Below the pieces are notes generated by a model. It was not told the DNA's origin, did no database searches, and saw only the letters and a list, made by a program, of their open reading frames with translations. A stretch of 6,876 nt of DNA from an uncultured Solobacterium sp. (GTDB taxonomy: Bacteria; Bacillota_I; Bacilli_A; Erysipelotrichales; Erysipelotrichaceae): NCBI GenBank assembly GCA_900546285.1, contig URCJ01000064.1, positions 1 through 6,876 of the forward strand, given 5' to 3'. Positions 1 through 6,389 of this stretch are shown in pieces. Made by a program: the position numbers and the translations under genes. How positions within the stretch are numbered: position 1 is the stretch's first letter; the number at the start of each line of letters is the position of its first letter.

Positions 1-691
1 TTATTTAAAGGACAATTTTAAAAAACTTTACATAAATATTTACTTTACATAAGATCCTTACCACTATATCAAGCACTTATGCGATGGTTTTAATAAGCTT
101 AGAATCAATTTAATGAATCAACAGGAATATAACTCCAACTCTTATTATTTACTTAAGAAATGGCATTTCCTTTTAGATACAGATGATGTTGATCTAAACA
201 ATCCTAAGAAATATAACAGACGCTTTGGGTGTGAATTAAATAGAGGTGACATCAAAGAAATGATACTAGAGACATTCCCAACACTTAAAACTGCATATTA
301 CTTAAAAGAAGATTTTAGAGAATTTGTAAAAACATATAGCTATGAACAAGCTAAAGCTGCTTATGATGATTATCTTAAGGCTTTTATTGATGAAGACATT
401 AAGGAATATTATGAATTTACAGAAATACTTAAAAAATGGAAAGAAGAAATAATCAATTCATTCTTAAGGCCTTATGGAGATCATAAATTATCTAACGCTT
501 TAACCGAACACATCAACGGTACTATTGGTACTTACTTAAGTGTATCTAGAGGCATCACTAACTTTGAAAGATTTAGAAAAAGAGTTTTATTCTCTTTGAA
601 CCCTAAGATAAACTATTCTTTAACCAGTCATCTTAAGAGTGATTCATTAAAAAATAAACCAAGAGGACCATATAACAAGGTTAAAGAATAA
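1..691 (+). pseudogene. ISL3-family transposase, 3' remnant with in-frame stop
   Basis: This is the C-terminal half of an ISL3-type DDE transposase, the enzyme that cuts and joins insertion-sequence ends. The longest intact reading frame is 192 aa from an ATG at 113, but the same frame is recognisable back to base 2. It is interrupted only by TAA at 50-52, directly before a DPYHYIKHL segment that matches the family's D-x-F-H motif holding a catalytic Asp (codon 53-55). Later family hallmarks are LKKWHFLL, RRF, AYYLKEDFREF, then KLSNALTEHINGTIG, whose Glu (residue 132 from the ATG) is the likely catalytic E, and NFERFRKRVLFSLNP. Family members are about 400 aa or more, so the N-terminal half and first catalytic Asp lie outside the window or are lost. 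Starting at 113 would drop the DPYH Asp, so no active enzyme can be made from this stretch without readthrough. The tail (RGPYNKVKE) looks natural and ends in TAA. The family call is confident; the pseudogene status rests on one stop codon. Confidence 0.85.
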
Positions 692-745
692 TACCAAATA
701 CAAATACTAAAAAATATAATCAAATATTTCCTACCAAAACATTTG

Positions 746-786
746 AAAAGCCACCTCTATTTACATAGAAGTGGCTTATTTTTTAG
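746..786. terminator. Bidirectional terminator between transposase remnant and prfB
   Basis: A 13-bp stem (arms 748-760 and 765-777, AAGCCAC...GTGGCTT) encloses a 4-base TTAC loop. On the + strand it is followed by a T-rich tail (ATTTTTT, 778-784), with one C-A mismatch in the stem. On the - strand the same mismatch becomes a G-U pair, so the stem is fully paired and is followed by TTTTC. It therefore suits termination of both the rightward transposase remnant and the leftward secA-prfB operon. Its position between convergent genes supports this. Confidence 0.8.
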
Positions 787-790
787 ATAT

Positions 791-850
791 GTACACCAAC
801 ACAATAGTTTATAGCTATAGTTTTAAAAACAACAAGCTAATTTAGTGTAC
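791..850. repeat. Short imperfect inverted repeat downstream of prfB
   Basis: GTACACCAA (791-799) is repeated inverted as TTAGTGTAC (842-850), 8 of 9 bases matching, with 42 bases between the arms. A 10-base palindrome, TATAGCTATA, lies inside at about 810-819. The stretch between the transposase remnant and prfB is where an insertion-sequence right end would be expected, so one arm could belong to a terminal repeat. I cannot see the left end to confirm this. Apart from the terminator and this repeat I see nothing else in 692-862. Confidence 0.3.
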
Positions 851-862
851 CTTTTCATATTT

Positions 863-1961
863 TTATATTTGTGACTTTAAATAAGCGAACAGGAACTTCG
901 AAATATCTCCATCCATGACCTTATTTATATTACCCTCTTCCTCATTAGTACGATGATCCTTCACCAATGTATAAGGACAGAAGACATAAGATCTAATCTG
1001 AGAACCCCACTCAATCTTCTTTTGATCACCCTTTAAAGCACGCTTCTCAGCCTCTCTTTCCTCAATCGCTTTTTGATATAACTTCGACTTCAAAACTGTC
1101 ATACATCTTTCGCGATTAAGAATCTGGCTTCTCTCAGTTTGTGAGAAAACCACAATACCAGTTGGAATATGCTTAATTCTAACAGCACTATCGGTCTTAT
1201 TAATATGCTGACCACCAGCGCCACTAGAACGCATAGTATCAACCTCTAAATCCTTATCATCAATAGTAATATCAATTTCATCATTAAATTCAGGAGTAAC
1301 CTCAACTGAGGCAAATGATGTATGCCTTCTACTATTGGCATCAAATGGCGAAATACGAACAAGACGATGAACACCACTTTCGCCCTTTAAATAACCATAA
1401 GCTAAATCACCCTTGACAAGAACACTACATGACTTTAGTCCTGCTTCATCACCATCTTCATAGTCTAGAACCTCAAAACCATAGCCATTTTTTTGAGCAT
1501 ATCTTTGATACATTCTAAATAACATTAAAGCCCAATCCTGAGACTCAGTACCACCAGCACCTGGATGAATTTCTAATATCGCATTGGCATGGTCATAGTC
1601 ATTAGACAACAAGACCTGCATCTCAAAATCTGCAAACTGTTTCATAGCACTATCATAGTCATCTTCAACAAGTGCCATTAAATCTTCATCATAGTCCTTT
1701 GATAATTCATCAATAGAGGCGCTCAAATCATCTAAAGTCTTCTTATTCTTATCATAAGTACTCAAAAGATTTCGATCGATATTAGCTTCTTTAATGATTG
1801 TCTGAGCCTTCTTGGTATCATTCCAGAAATCCTCAGCCTCTTGTAACTTATCTAATTCGTTTACTCTTTGACTTAATTTAGCTAAGTCAAAGTGAACTCC
1901 CAAGCTCTATAAGCTTTTTAGAAGCGGCACTAAGGCCTTGCTTCATCTCATATAATTCCAT
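863..1961 (-). CDS. prfB: Peptide chain release factor 2, made by programmed +1 frameshift
   Basis: RF2 recognises UGA and UAA stop codons in the ribosomal A site and triggers release of the finished protein. The gene is read as two segments: 1961 down to 1890 (24 codons from ATG), then a +1 shift that skips the T at 1889 and continues 1888 to 863. The product is 365 aa, the same length as E. coli RF2. In the full protein the stop-codon-reading SPF motif lies at about residues 204-206 (RLVRISPFDANSRR) and the catalytic GGQ motif at about 249-251 (GAGGQHINKTDSAVR). The N-terminal third is the charged helical domain of class I release factors. The ATG shares its A with the last base of the secA stop (TAATG), and AAGGAAGG stands 7 bases before it, so translation is probably coupled to secA. 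An open frame starting at TTG 1903 also exists, but it would discard the conserved N-terminus and the frameshift control. Identity is near certain. Confidence 0.98.
1886..1901 (-). promoter_or_regulatory. prfB programmed +1 frameshift site
   Basis: Reading the - strand, codons 21-24 are GGG AGT TCA CTT, followed by in-frame TGA (1889-1887) and then C. The order is a Shine-Dalgarno-like GGGAG (1901-1897), a four-base gap, the slippery Leu codon CTT (1892-1890), and TGA C. This is the conserved arrangement used across bacteria for RF2 autoregulation. When RF2 is scarce, the ribosome stalls at UGA, the Leu-tRNA slips one base to UUU, and GAC (Asp) is read in the new frame. When RF2 is plentiful, a 24-aa peptide is released instead. 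The reading frame downstream (DLAKLSQRV) matches RF2 exactly at the join. Confidence 0.96.
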
Positions 1962-4294
1962 TATGCATCCTTCCTTTCAATCTTGACATTGTTACAGAAA
2001 ACAACAACCTGATCAGAAATAGAATTCATCATTGTCTCAAACAACTCATAACCCTCTTCAACATAAGCTTGTAAAGGATTATTTTGAGCATAACTTCTAA
2101 GACCTATGCCATCTCTTAATTTAGACATAACATCGATATGATTTACCCAAGCTCTGTCTATTGTTCTTAAAACCATAGTCTTCTCAAGTGGCTTGATTTG
2201 ATCCTTAAATTCATCAATTTTCTTATTATAAGCACCAAAAGTAATCTCAGCTAAACGATTAACACATTCATCTACATCAAGATTATTAATATCATCTTCC
2301 TTAACCTCAGAACCAATAACCTTAAGTGAATCCACAATACCCTTATAATCGATAACATCCTTCTTGCCATCATGTGTTGTATGTTCACCTACAATACGGC
2401 CCATGACTCTTCTATACATATCATCAATTACTGAATGAATATCATCATGTTCAAGAATATAGTTTCTTTGTTCATACATAGTCTCTCTTTGCAGACGCAT
2501 AACATCATCATAATCAAGTAGAGCCTTACGAGCATCAAAGTTAATACCCTCAACACGCTTTTGAGCGCTAGAAATAGCTTTAGAAACAGTCTTATTCTCG
2601 ATTGGCATATCACCCATTTGATTAAATAAGCCCTGCATTCTATCACTACCGAAACGAACCATCAATTCATCTTCTAAAGATACATAGAAACGTGAATAAC
2701 CAGGGTCGCCCTGTCTACCACTTCTACCTCTTAGCTGATTATCAATACGTCTAGACTCATGTCTTTCACTACCTAGAACTGCTAAACCACCAAGTTCCTT
2801 AACGCCTTCACCTAACTTAATATCAGTACCACGACCCGCCATATTAGTTGCGATAGTAACAGCACCCTTTTGACCAGCATTCTTAATAATCTCAGCTTCA
2901 CGAGCATGATTCTTGGCATTTAATACTTCATGTCTAATTCTTCTTTCCTTCAACATCTTAGAAAGAAGTTCACTGGTTTCAACTGAAATAGTACCAACTA
3001 GTACTGGCTGGCCCTTTTGATGAAGCTCGATGATTTCATTAATCAAGGCATTATATTTAGCCTTCTTAGTACCAAAGATTAAATCAGGTTCATCTTTTCT
3101 TGCTACTGGTCTATTAGTTGGAATTTCTACAACACGCATGTTATAGATTGATAAGAATTCTTCTTCCTCGGTCTTTGCAGTACCGGTCATACCAGCTAGC
3201 TTGTTGTAAAGTCTAAAGAAATTTTGATAAGTGATAGTCGCCATAGTAACTGTTTCACTCTTAATTGGAACATTTTCCTTAGCTTGAATAGCTTGATGTA
3301 AACCATCAGACCATTCTCTACCAGGCATCTTACGACCTGTATTTTGGTCAACGATAACTACTTGATTTTCTTCAACTACATAGTCAACATCATTATGCAT
3401 GATATAGTTAGCCTTTAAAGCTTGCGCAATATAGTGTACTAATGCAGTATTTTCAGGATCATAGATATTATTTACCTTGAATGCTTTTTCAGCCTTAGCG
3501 ATACCTTCTTCGGTTAATTGGATATTCTTGCCCTTGATATCAATTTCATAATCTTCATCTTCATGAAGTCTCTTTACAAATCTATCGGCATTCACATATA
3601 AATTAGCAGTTTGTCTTTGGCTACCTGAAATGATTAATGGAGTCCTTGATTCATCAATCAAAATAGAGTCAACTTCATCGACTAAGGCAAAGTTTAATTC
3701 TCTTAATACTCTATCTTCAACACGAGTAACCATGTTATCTCTTAGATAATCAAAACCAACTTCAGAACATGTTGAATAGGTAATATCACATAAGTAAGCT
3801 TTTCTTTTTTCAGCTGGAGTCATAGATCTTAAGTTAACCGCAACAGTTAAGCCTAAGAACTTGTGGATTTGGCCCATCCACTCAGCATCACGTTGTGCCA
3901 AGTATTCATTAACAGTAATAACATGAACACCCTTGCCACTTAGTGCATTTAGATATACAGCCATAACAGATGTTAAAGTTTTACCTTCACCTGTTTTCAT
4001 TTCAGCGATATCGCCACGATGTAAAACACAAGCACCTTCTAACTGGCAAAAATAAGGGAATTCGCCAATTACTCTTTTGGCTGCTTCTCTTACTACCGCA
4101 AAAGCCTCACACATAATGTCATCAAGTGTTTCACCCTTAGCTAGTCTATCTTTAAATTCTTGAGTCTTAGCCTTCAATTGTTCATCACTTAAAGCTGCCA
4201 TTTCATTTTCGTAATTTAATGTTGGCTTTACTTGAGCTTCAACCTCAGCTAAGATTTTTTTATCTGTATTAAATAATTTATCAAATATTCCCAT
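1961..4294 (-). CDS. secA: Protein translocase ATPase SecA, short C-terminal form
   Basis: SecA is the cytoplasmic motor that uses ATP to push unfolded preproteins through the SecYEG channel. The 777-aa product has the expected order: N-terminal helix; nucleotide-binding domain 1 with Walker A (MKTGEGKT, 99-106) and Walker B DEVD (206-209); preprotein cross-linking domain, about 220-350; nucleotide-binding domain 2 with TIATNMAGRGTDIKLGEG (480-497) and the arginine-rich QLRGRSGRQGDPG (520-532); then the helical scaffold/wing region with DRAWVNHIDVMSKLRDGIGLRSYAQ (713-737). It ends at RKDA with no Cys-rich zinc-binding tail, so it is shorter than B. subtilis SecA (about 840 aa). The segment before Walker A (EFPYFCQLEGACVLHRG) departs from the usual RHFDVQLIGG pattern but keeps the Q-motif Gln84. 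AGAGG lies 7 bases before the ATG. It is transcribed with prfB. The prfB neighbour and full motif set favour the housekeeping SecA over an accessory SecA2. Confidence 0.97.
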   Translation of the reverse strand: MGIFDKLFNTDKKILAEVEAQVKPTLNYENEMAALSDEQLKAKTQEFKDRLAKGETLDDIMCEAFAVVREAAKRVIGEFPYFCQLEGACVLHRGDIAEMKTGEGKTLTSVMAVYLNALSGKGVHVITVNEYLAQRDAEWMGQIHKFLGLTVAVNLRSMTPAEKRKAYLCDITYSTCSEVGFDYLRDNMVTRVEDRVLRELNFALVDEVDSILIDESRTPLIISGSQRQTANLYVNADRFVKRLHEDEDYEIDIKGKNIQLTEEGIAKAEKAFKVNNIYDPENTALVHYIAQALKANYIMHNDVDYVVEENQVVIVDQNTGRKMPGREWSDGLHQAIQAKENVPIKSETVTMATITYQNFFRLYNKLAGMTGTAKTEEEEFLSIYNMRVVEIPTNRPVARKDEPDLIFGTKKAKYNALINEIIELHQKGQPVLVGTISVETSELLSKMLKERRIRHEVLNAKNHAREAEIIKNAGQKGAVTIATNMAGRGTDIKLGEGVKELGGLAVLGSERHESRRIDNQLRGRSGRQGDPGYSRFYVSLEDELMVRFGSDRMQGLFNQMGDMPIENKTVSKAISSAQKRVEGINFDARKALLDYDDVMRLQRETMYEQRNYILEHDDIHSVIDDMYRRVMGRIVGEHTTHDGKKDVIDYKGIVDSLKVIGSEVKEDDINNLDVDECVNRLAEITFGAYNKKIDEFKDQIKPLEKTMVLRTIDRAWVNHIDVMSKLRDGIGLRSYAQNNPLQAYVEEGYELFETMMNSISDQVVVFCNNVKIERKDA

Positions 4295-4317
4295 ACGAAA
4301 ACCTCTTTTACCGTATT

Positions 4318-4326
4318 ATTGTATCA
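4318..4326 (-). promoter_or_regulatory. Predicted extended -10 promoter of secA-prfB
   Basis: On the - strand TGATACAAT carries a TACAAT -10 hexamer (4323-4318) preceded by the TGN extension. No good -35 is visible at 16-18 bases, which is typical of extended -10 promoters. The predicted start near 4311 gives a short leader of about 17 bases containing the secA ribosome-binding site. It is placed just after the terminator of the upstream gene, as expected for an independent operon. Confidence 0.6.
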
Positions 4327-4352
4327 TACTAGCCTAATTTCCTTATTTATAC

Positions 4353-4361
4353 GAGTGCTAA
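4353..4361 (-). promoter_or_regulatory. Single CIRCE half-site upstream of secA (uncertain)
   Basis: The - strand reads TTAGCACTC, identical to the left arm of the HrcA-binding CIRCE operator (TTAGCACTC-N9-GAGTGCTAA). The position where the right arm should fall (4335-4343) reads AGGAAATTA, matching only 3 of 9 bases. It lies about 30 bases upstream of the secA -10. A lone half is unlikely to bind HrcA well, so this may be a relic or chance. Confidence 0.2.
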
Positions 4362-4394
4362 TAAGAAAAAAAGATAAACCTAAGTCTATCTTTT
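4362..4394 (-). terminator. Terminator of the cold-shock gene
   Basis: On the - strand an AAAAGATAGAC arm (4394-4384) pairs with GTTTATCTTTT (4379-4369) across a TTAG loop (4383-4380): 11 pairs including one G-U. The 3' arm runs straight into a T tract (TTTTTTT, then CTT). It starts 16 bases after the cspA-like stop codon and separates that gene from secA. Confidence 0.85.
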
Positions 4395-4410
4395 AACCAT
4401 GATATAAAAC

Positions 4411-4611
4411 CTAATCTACTTTCTTTATATTATGGGCTTGAAGGCCTCTTTCGCCTTCTACCAAGTCAAATTCTACCTTTGAACTCTCTTCTATAGTCTT
4501 AAACCCGTCCATGACTAATTCAGAATAATGGAAGAAAGCATCTTGACCATCATCACATGTGATAAAGCCAAAACCCTTAGTCTTGTTAAAACGTTTAACT
4601 ACTCCTTGCAT
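4411..4611 (-). CDS. Cold-shock-domain protein, atypical (Trp to Arg)
   Basis: A 66-aa single-domain protein of the CspA/CspB family, small OB-fold proteins that bind single-stranded RNA and DNA in the cytoplasm and melt RNA secondary structure. It covers the full domain: RNP1 is KGFGFITC (12-19) and RNP2 is DAFFHYS (24-30), followed by DGFKTIEESSKVEFDLVEGERGLQAHNI. Compared with B. subtilis CspB, Phe14, Phe16, Phe26 and His28 of the binding face are kept, but the nearly invariant Trp8 of VKWFN is Arg7 here (VKRFN) and Phe30 is Tyr29. This suggests altered nucleic-acid binding. The ATG start matches family N-termini and there is no alternative in-frame start nearby, although AAGGAG is an unusually long 14 bases upstream. 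The gene has its own promoter and terminator and lies between comFC and secA, where hpf is found in B. subtilis. It ends in TAG. Family assignment is firm; the specific role is unknown. Confidence 0.95.
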   Translation of the reverse strand: MQGVVKRFNKTKGFGFITCDDGQDAFFHYSELVMDGFKTIEESSKVEFDLVEGERGLQAHNIKKVD

Positions 4612-4625
4612 GAGAATATCCCGCT

Positions 4626-4631
4626 CTCCTT
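4626..4631 (-). promoter_or_regulatory. Widely spaced ribosome-binding site of the cold-shock gene
   Basis: AAGGAG (4631-4626) is followed by 14 bases before the ATG at 4611, beyond the usual 5-9. A GAGA (4628-4625) and TCTC (4615-4612) could pair and bring the two closer, but they would also hide part of the site. A weaker GGGA lies 7 bases before the ATG. Confidence 0.4.
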
Positions 4632-4637
4632 TTCTTA

Positions 4638-4643
4638 ATTATA
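4638..4643 (-). promoter_or_regulatory. Predicted promoter of the cold-shock gene
   Basis: A perfect TATAAT -10 (4643-4638, - strand) lies 26 bases before the ATG. The -35 region at 16-17 bases spacing reads CTTTCA or GCTTTC (about 4660-4666), a weak match to TTGACA. The predicted start near 4631 would put the ribosome-binding site at the very 5' end of the message. The -35 region is covered by the cre site. Confidence 0.6.
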
Positions 4644-4659
4644 CAATAATTTTCAAAAC

Positions 4660-4673
4660 TGAAAGCGTTTTCT
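4660..4673 (+). promoter_or_regulatory. Predicted CcpA-binding cre site
   Basis: TGAAAGCGTTTTCT matches the catabolite-responsive element consensus TGWAARCGYTWNCW at all 14 positions; the opposite strand matches 13 of 14, as expected for a near-palindrome. It lies over the weak -35 of the cold-shock promoter and touches the last base of the comFC stop codon. By analogy with known CcpA targets this placement predicts repression of the cold-shock gene when preferred sugars are present. Whether this organism has CcpA cannot be seen here. Confidence 0.7.
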
Positions 4674-5254
4674 TAAACCTTTGCTAAAACTAAAGCATTT
4701 ATTACATTCGTTTTACATTTAAATGCATTATAAATTCCTAGTAGAGTGGAACCGGTTGTACATACATCATCAACAATCAATAATTTATCTATTTGACCTC
4801 CATCATAGTAATAGTTATCTATCATTTGTTTTCTCTCACTTAAACATTTGCCTTCTTGGATATACTCATGCTTTTTTTCAACCTTCACGACTTCAAAACC
4901 TAATCTATCAAATATCAACTTCAAATGATCAAAACCTCGTTTGTTTCTTTTTTCCTCGCTGCTTGGCGCATATACCACCTTATATCCTAGATACTTTAGT
5001 TTTATTAATAATTCTACTTTGTATAAAAATACATCGCACAAGGCTTCATCGTAACATTCTTTATATTGAAGTAATAACGTTTTAAACAAAGAATCATATT
5101 TATATAAACAAACACATTCCAAGTCCTCAACATTGAATTTTTCTATCTTTAAATTTAGTTCCTTACGGCATGTATCACACAATAAATCCTTCTCTATAAA
5201 CAAATCATATAAAGAGTAATGGTTAATTACCTTATCACAATACAGACAATTCAT
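4673..5254 (-). CDS. comFC: Competence protein ComFC, phosphoribosyltransferase-like
   Basis: ComFC is needed for natural transformation in Bacillota and is thought to act with ComFA as imported single-stranded DNA enters the cytoplasm. The 193-aa protein has an N-terminal zinc finger, CLYC (Cys3, Cys6) paired with CDTC (Cys26, Cys29), and a C-terminal type I phosphoribosyltransferase fold. That fold shows the KRGFDHLKLIFDRLG segment (105-119), QEGKCLSERKQMIDN and the PRPP-loop motif LLIVDDVCTTGSTL (158-171). Length is slightly under that of B. subtilis ComFC. The start overlaps the comFA end by 20 bases, so both are on one transcript. AAAGGAGG (5274-5267), inside comFA, is a strong ribosome-binding site but lies 12 bases before the ATG. 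No clear terminator follows, so the transcript may run into the cold-shock gene. The ComFC/GntX family is certain; the competence assignment rests on comFA next door. Confidence 0.95.
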   Translation of the reverse strand: MNCLYCDKVINHYSLYDLFIEKDLLCDTCRKELNLKIEKFNVEDLECVCLYKYDSLFKTLLLQYKECYDEALCDVFLYKVELLIKLKYLGYKVVYAPSSEEKRNKRGFDHLKLIFDRLGFEVVKVEKKHEYIQEGKCLSERKQMIDNYYYDGGQIDKLLIVDDVCTTGSTLLGIYNAFKCKTNVINALVLAKV

Positions 5255-6389
5255 ATTTTCTATTAGCCTCCTTTATATCATCTATTGCCAAGGTAATTTC
5301 TTTATCAAATACACTACTAAAGATATAAGCTTCCCCATATGGATTATTGAAGTTTCTGCCTACTCTTCCAAGCATTTGAACCAAACTGCTCTTATCAAAT
5401 ACTTGTTTATTAAATATCAGTACGACCACAAAAACATCTTTAATGGTGATTCCTCTTTCTAAAACTGTAGTCGCAAAGATAAATTGATACTTCTTATCCT
5501 TAAAGTCCATAATGTTCTTATCCCTATCTTCCAAATCAGAATAGACATAGGTACAATTGATTAGTTTCTTGAATAATCGATATAGTAATAAACATAGCTG
5601 TTTACTAGAGACAAAGATTATACATTGATTCTTCATTTTCTTTAGATAGATATACAATTCAAAAATTAGTATAATTCTAAAATTATACTTAACACTAGGC
5701 ACTATCAAAGGTTTAAGACTAGGCCTTACAAATAAATTAAGTTCAACATAATCTCTTTCTTTAAGTATGTTATTCAAAAAATCATTAGTAGTGGCCGTTG
5801 AAAAGATAATATGCCCCCTACAACTATTTAAAGCTATATGCATTAGTTCTTTATTGCCGGATAAGGGAAAGGCATCAACTTCATCTAGAATCAACAAATC
5901 AAAGTTTTGATAGTATCTAAATAATTGATGTGTTGTGCATATAATCAAATCACCATAAATCTTCTCATGATGACCACCATATAAGGCAACCACATCAGCA
6001 TTATTAAAGATTGTCTTAAATCTTTGATACAAATCAATAACAACTTCTCTTCTAGCTATGGCATAACAAACCTTTAAACCTCTTTTTAAGTAATTTGAGA
6101 TACTTTCTACAACGATTTCTGTTTTACCAGCTCCACAAACTGCTTTCAACAAAACATCTTTAAATTGGACATTAAACGCGCATTTATCGCTGATTTCTTG
6201 TTGATAAACAGTCAAAGGATAATCAAAGTTATATTCATAACTATCTTGAGAAACATTATAGTCAAAAGTATTTAAATCATCCTCAAGTAACATTCTTTTA
6301 AAAGAAACGCATTTACGGCAATAGTAGCCTTTTGAACCATAATAAAAATATCTTGGATCTTTATTTCCACATCTTTTACATATCATCAC
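5235..6389 (-). CDS. comFA: Competence ATPase ComFA
   Basis: ComFA is a DEAD-box-like, single-strand-DNA-stimulated ATPase that helps drive transforming DNA across the membrane. The 384-aa protein begins with a four-Cys zinc finger (CKRC at 4-7, CRKC at 24-27). Walker A follows (AVCGAGKTE, 83-91), then motif II LDEVDAFP (168-175), the signature that separates ComFA from other helicases, motif III STAT (197-200), TTVLERGITI (307-316) and motif VI QMLGRVGR (338-345). All nucleotide-binding residues are present, so it looks functional. It is somewhat shorter than the B. subtilis protein (about 460 aa). Translation could begin at GTG 6389 or at ATG 6386; neither has a convincing Shine-Dalgarno site, and TATATA lies just upstream. 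It ends in TGA, which therefore depends on the RF2 encoded in this window. comFC follows with a 20-base overlap; no comFB lies between them. Confidence 0.95.
   Translation of the reverse strand: MMICKRCGNKDPRYFYYGSKGYYCRKCVSFKRMLLEDDLNTFDYNVSQDSYEYNFDYPLTVYQQEISDKCAFNVQFKDVLLKAVCGAGKTEIVVESISNYLKRGLKVCYAIARREVVIDLYQRFKTIFNNADVVALYGGHHEKIYGDLIICTTHQLFRYYQNFDLLILDEVDAFPLSGNKELMHIALNSCRGHIIFSTATTNDFLNNILKERDYVELNLFVRPSLKPLIVPSVKYNFRIILIFELYIYLKKMKNQCIIFVSSKQLCLLLYRLFKKLINCTYVYSDLEDRDKNIMDFKDKKYQFIFATTVLERGITIKDVFVVVLIFNKQVFDKSSLVQMLGRVGRNFNNPYGEAYIFSSVFDKEITLAIDDIKEANRKYELSVL

Noticed and set aside
863..1903. prfB as a simple frame starting at TTG 1903
   Set aside because: It would omit the conserved N-terminus; the frameshift site and the upstream ATG with a good ribosome-binding site give the family length exactly.
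2428..2646. 72-aa open frame on the - strand inside secA
   Set aside because: It lies in another frame of the clear SecA coding sequence, has low-complexity hydrophobic composition, and resembles no family I know.
4335..4361. A full CIRCE operator
   Set aside because: Only one arm is exact; the other matches 3 of 9, so only a half-site is reported.
4651..4664. TTTCA-AAAC-TGAAA mini-hairpin as comFC terminator
   Set aside because: A 5-bp AT-rich stem with no T tract in the right direction is too weak, and the bases are better explained by the cre site and -35 region.
4723..5085. 120-aa open frame on the + strand opposite comFC
   Set aside because: It is antisense to a well-conserved ComFC, has no recognisable motif, and is explained by AT-rich codon bias on the opposite strand.
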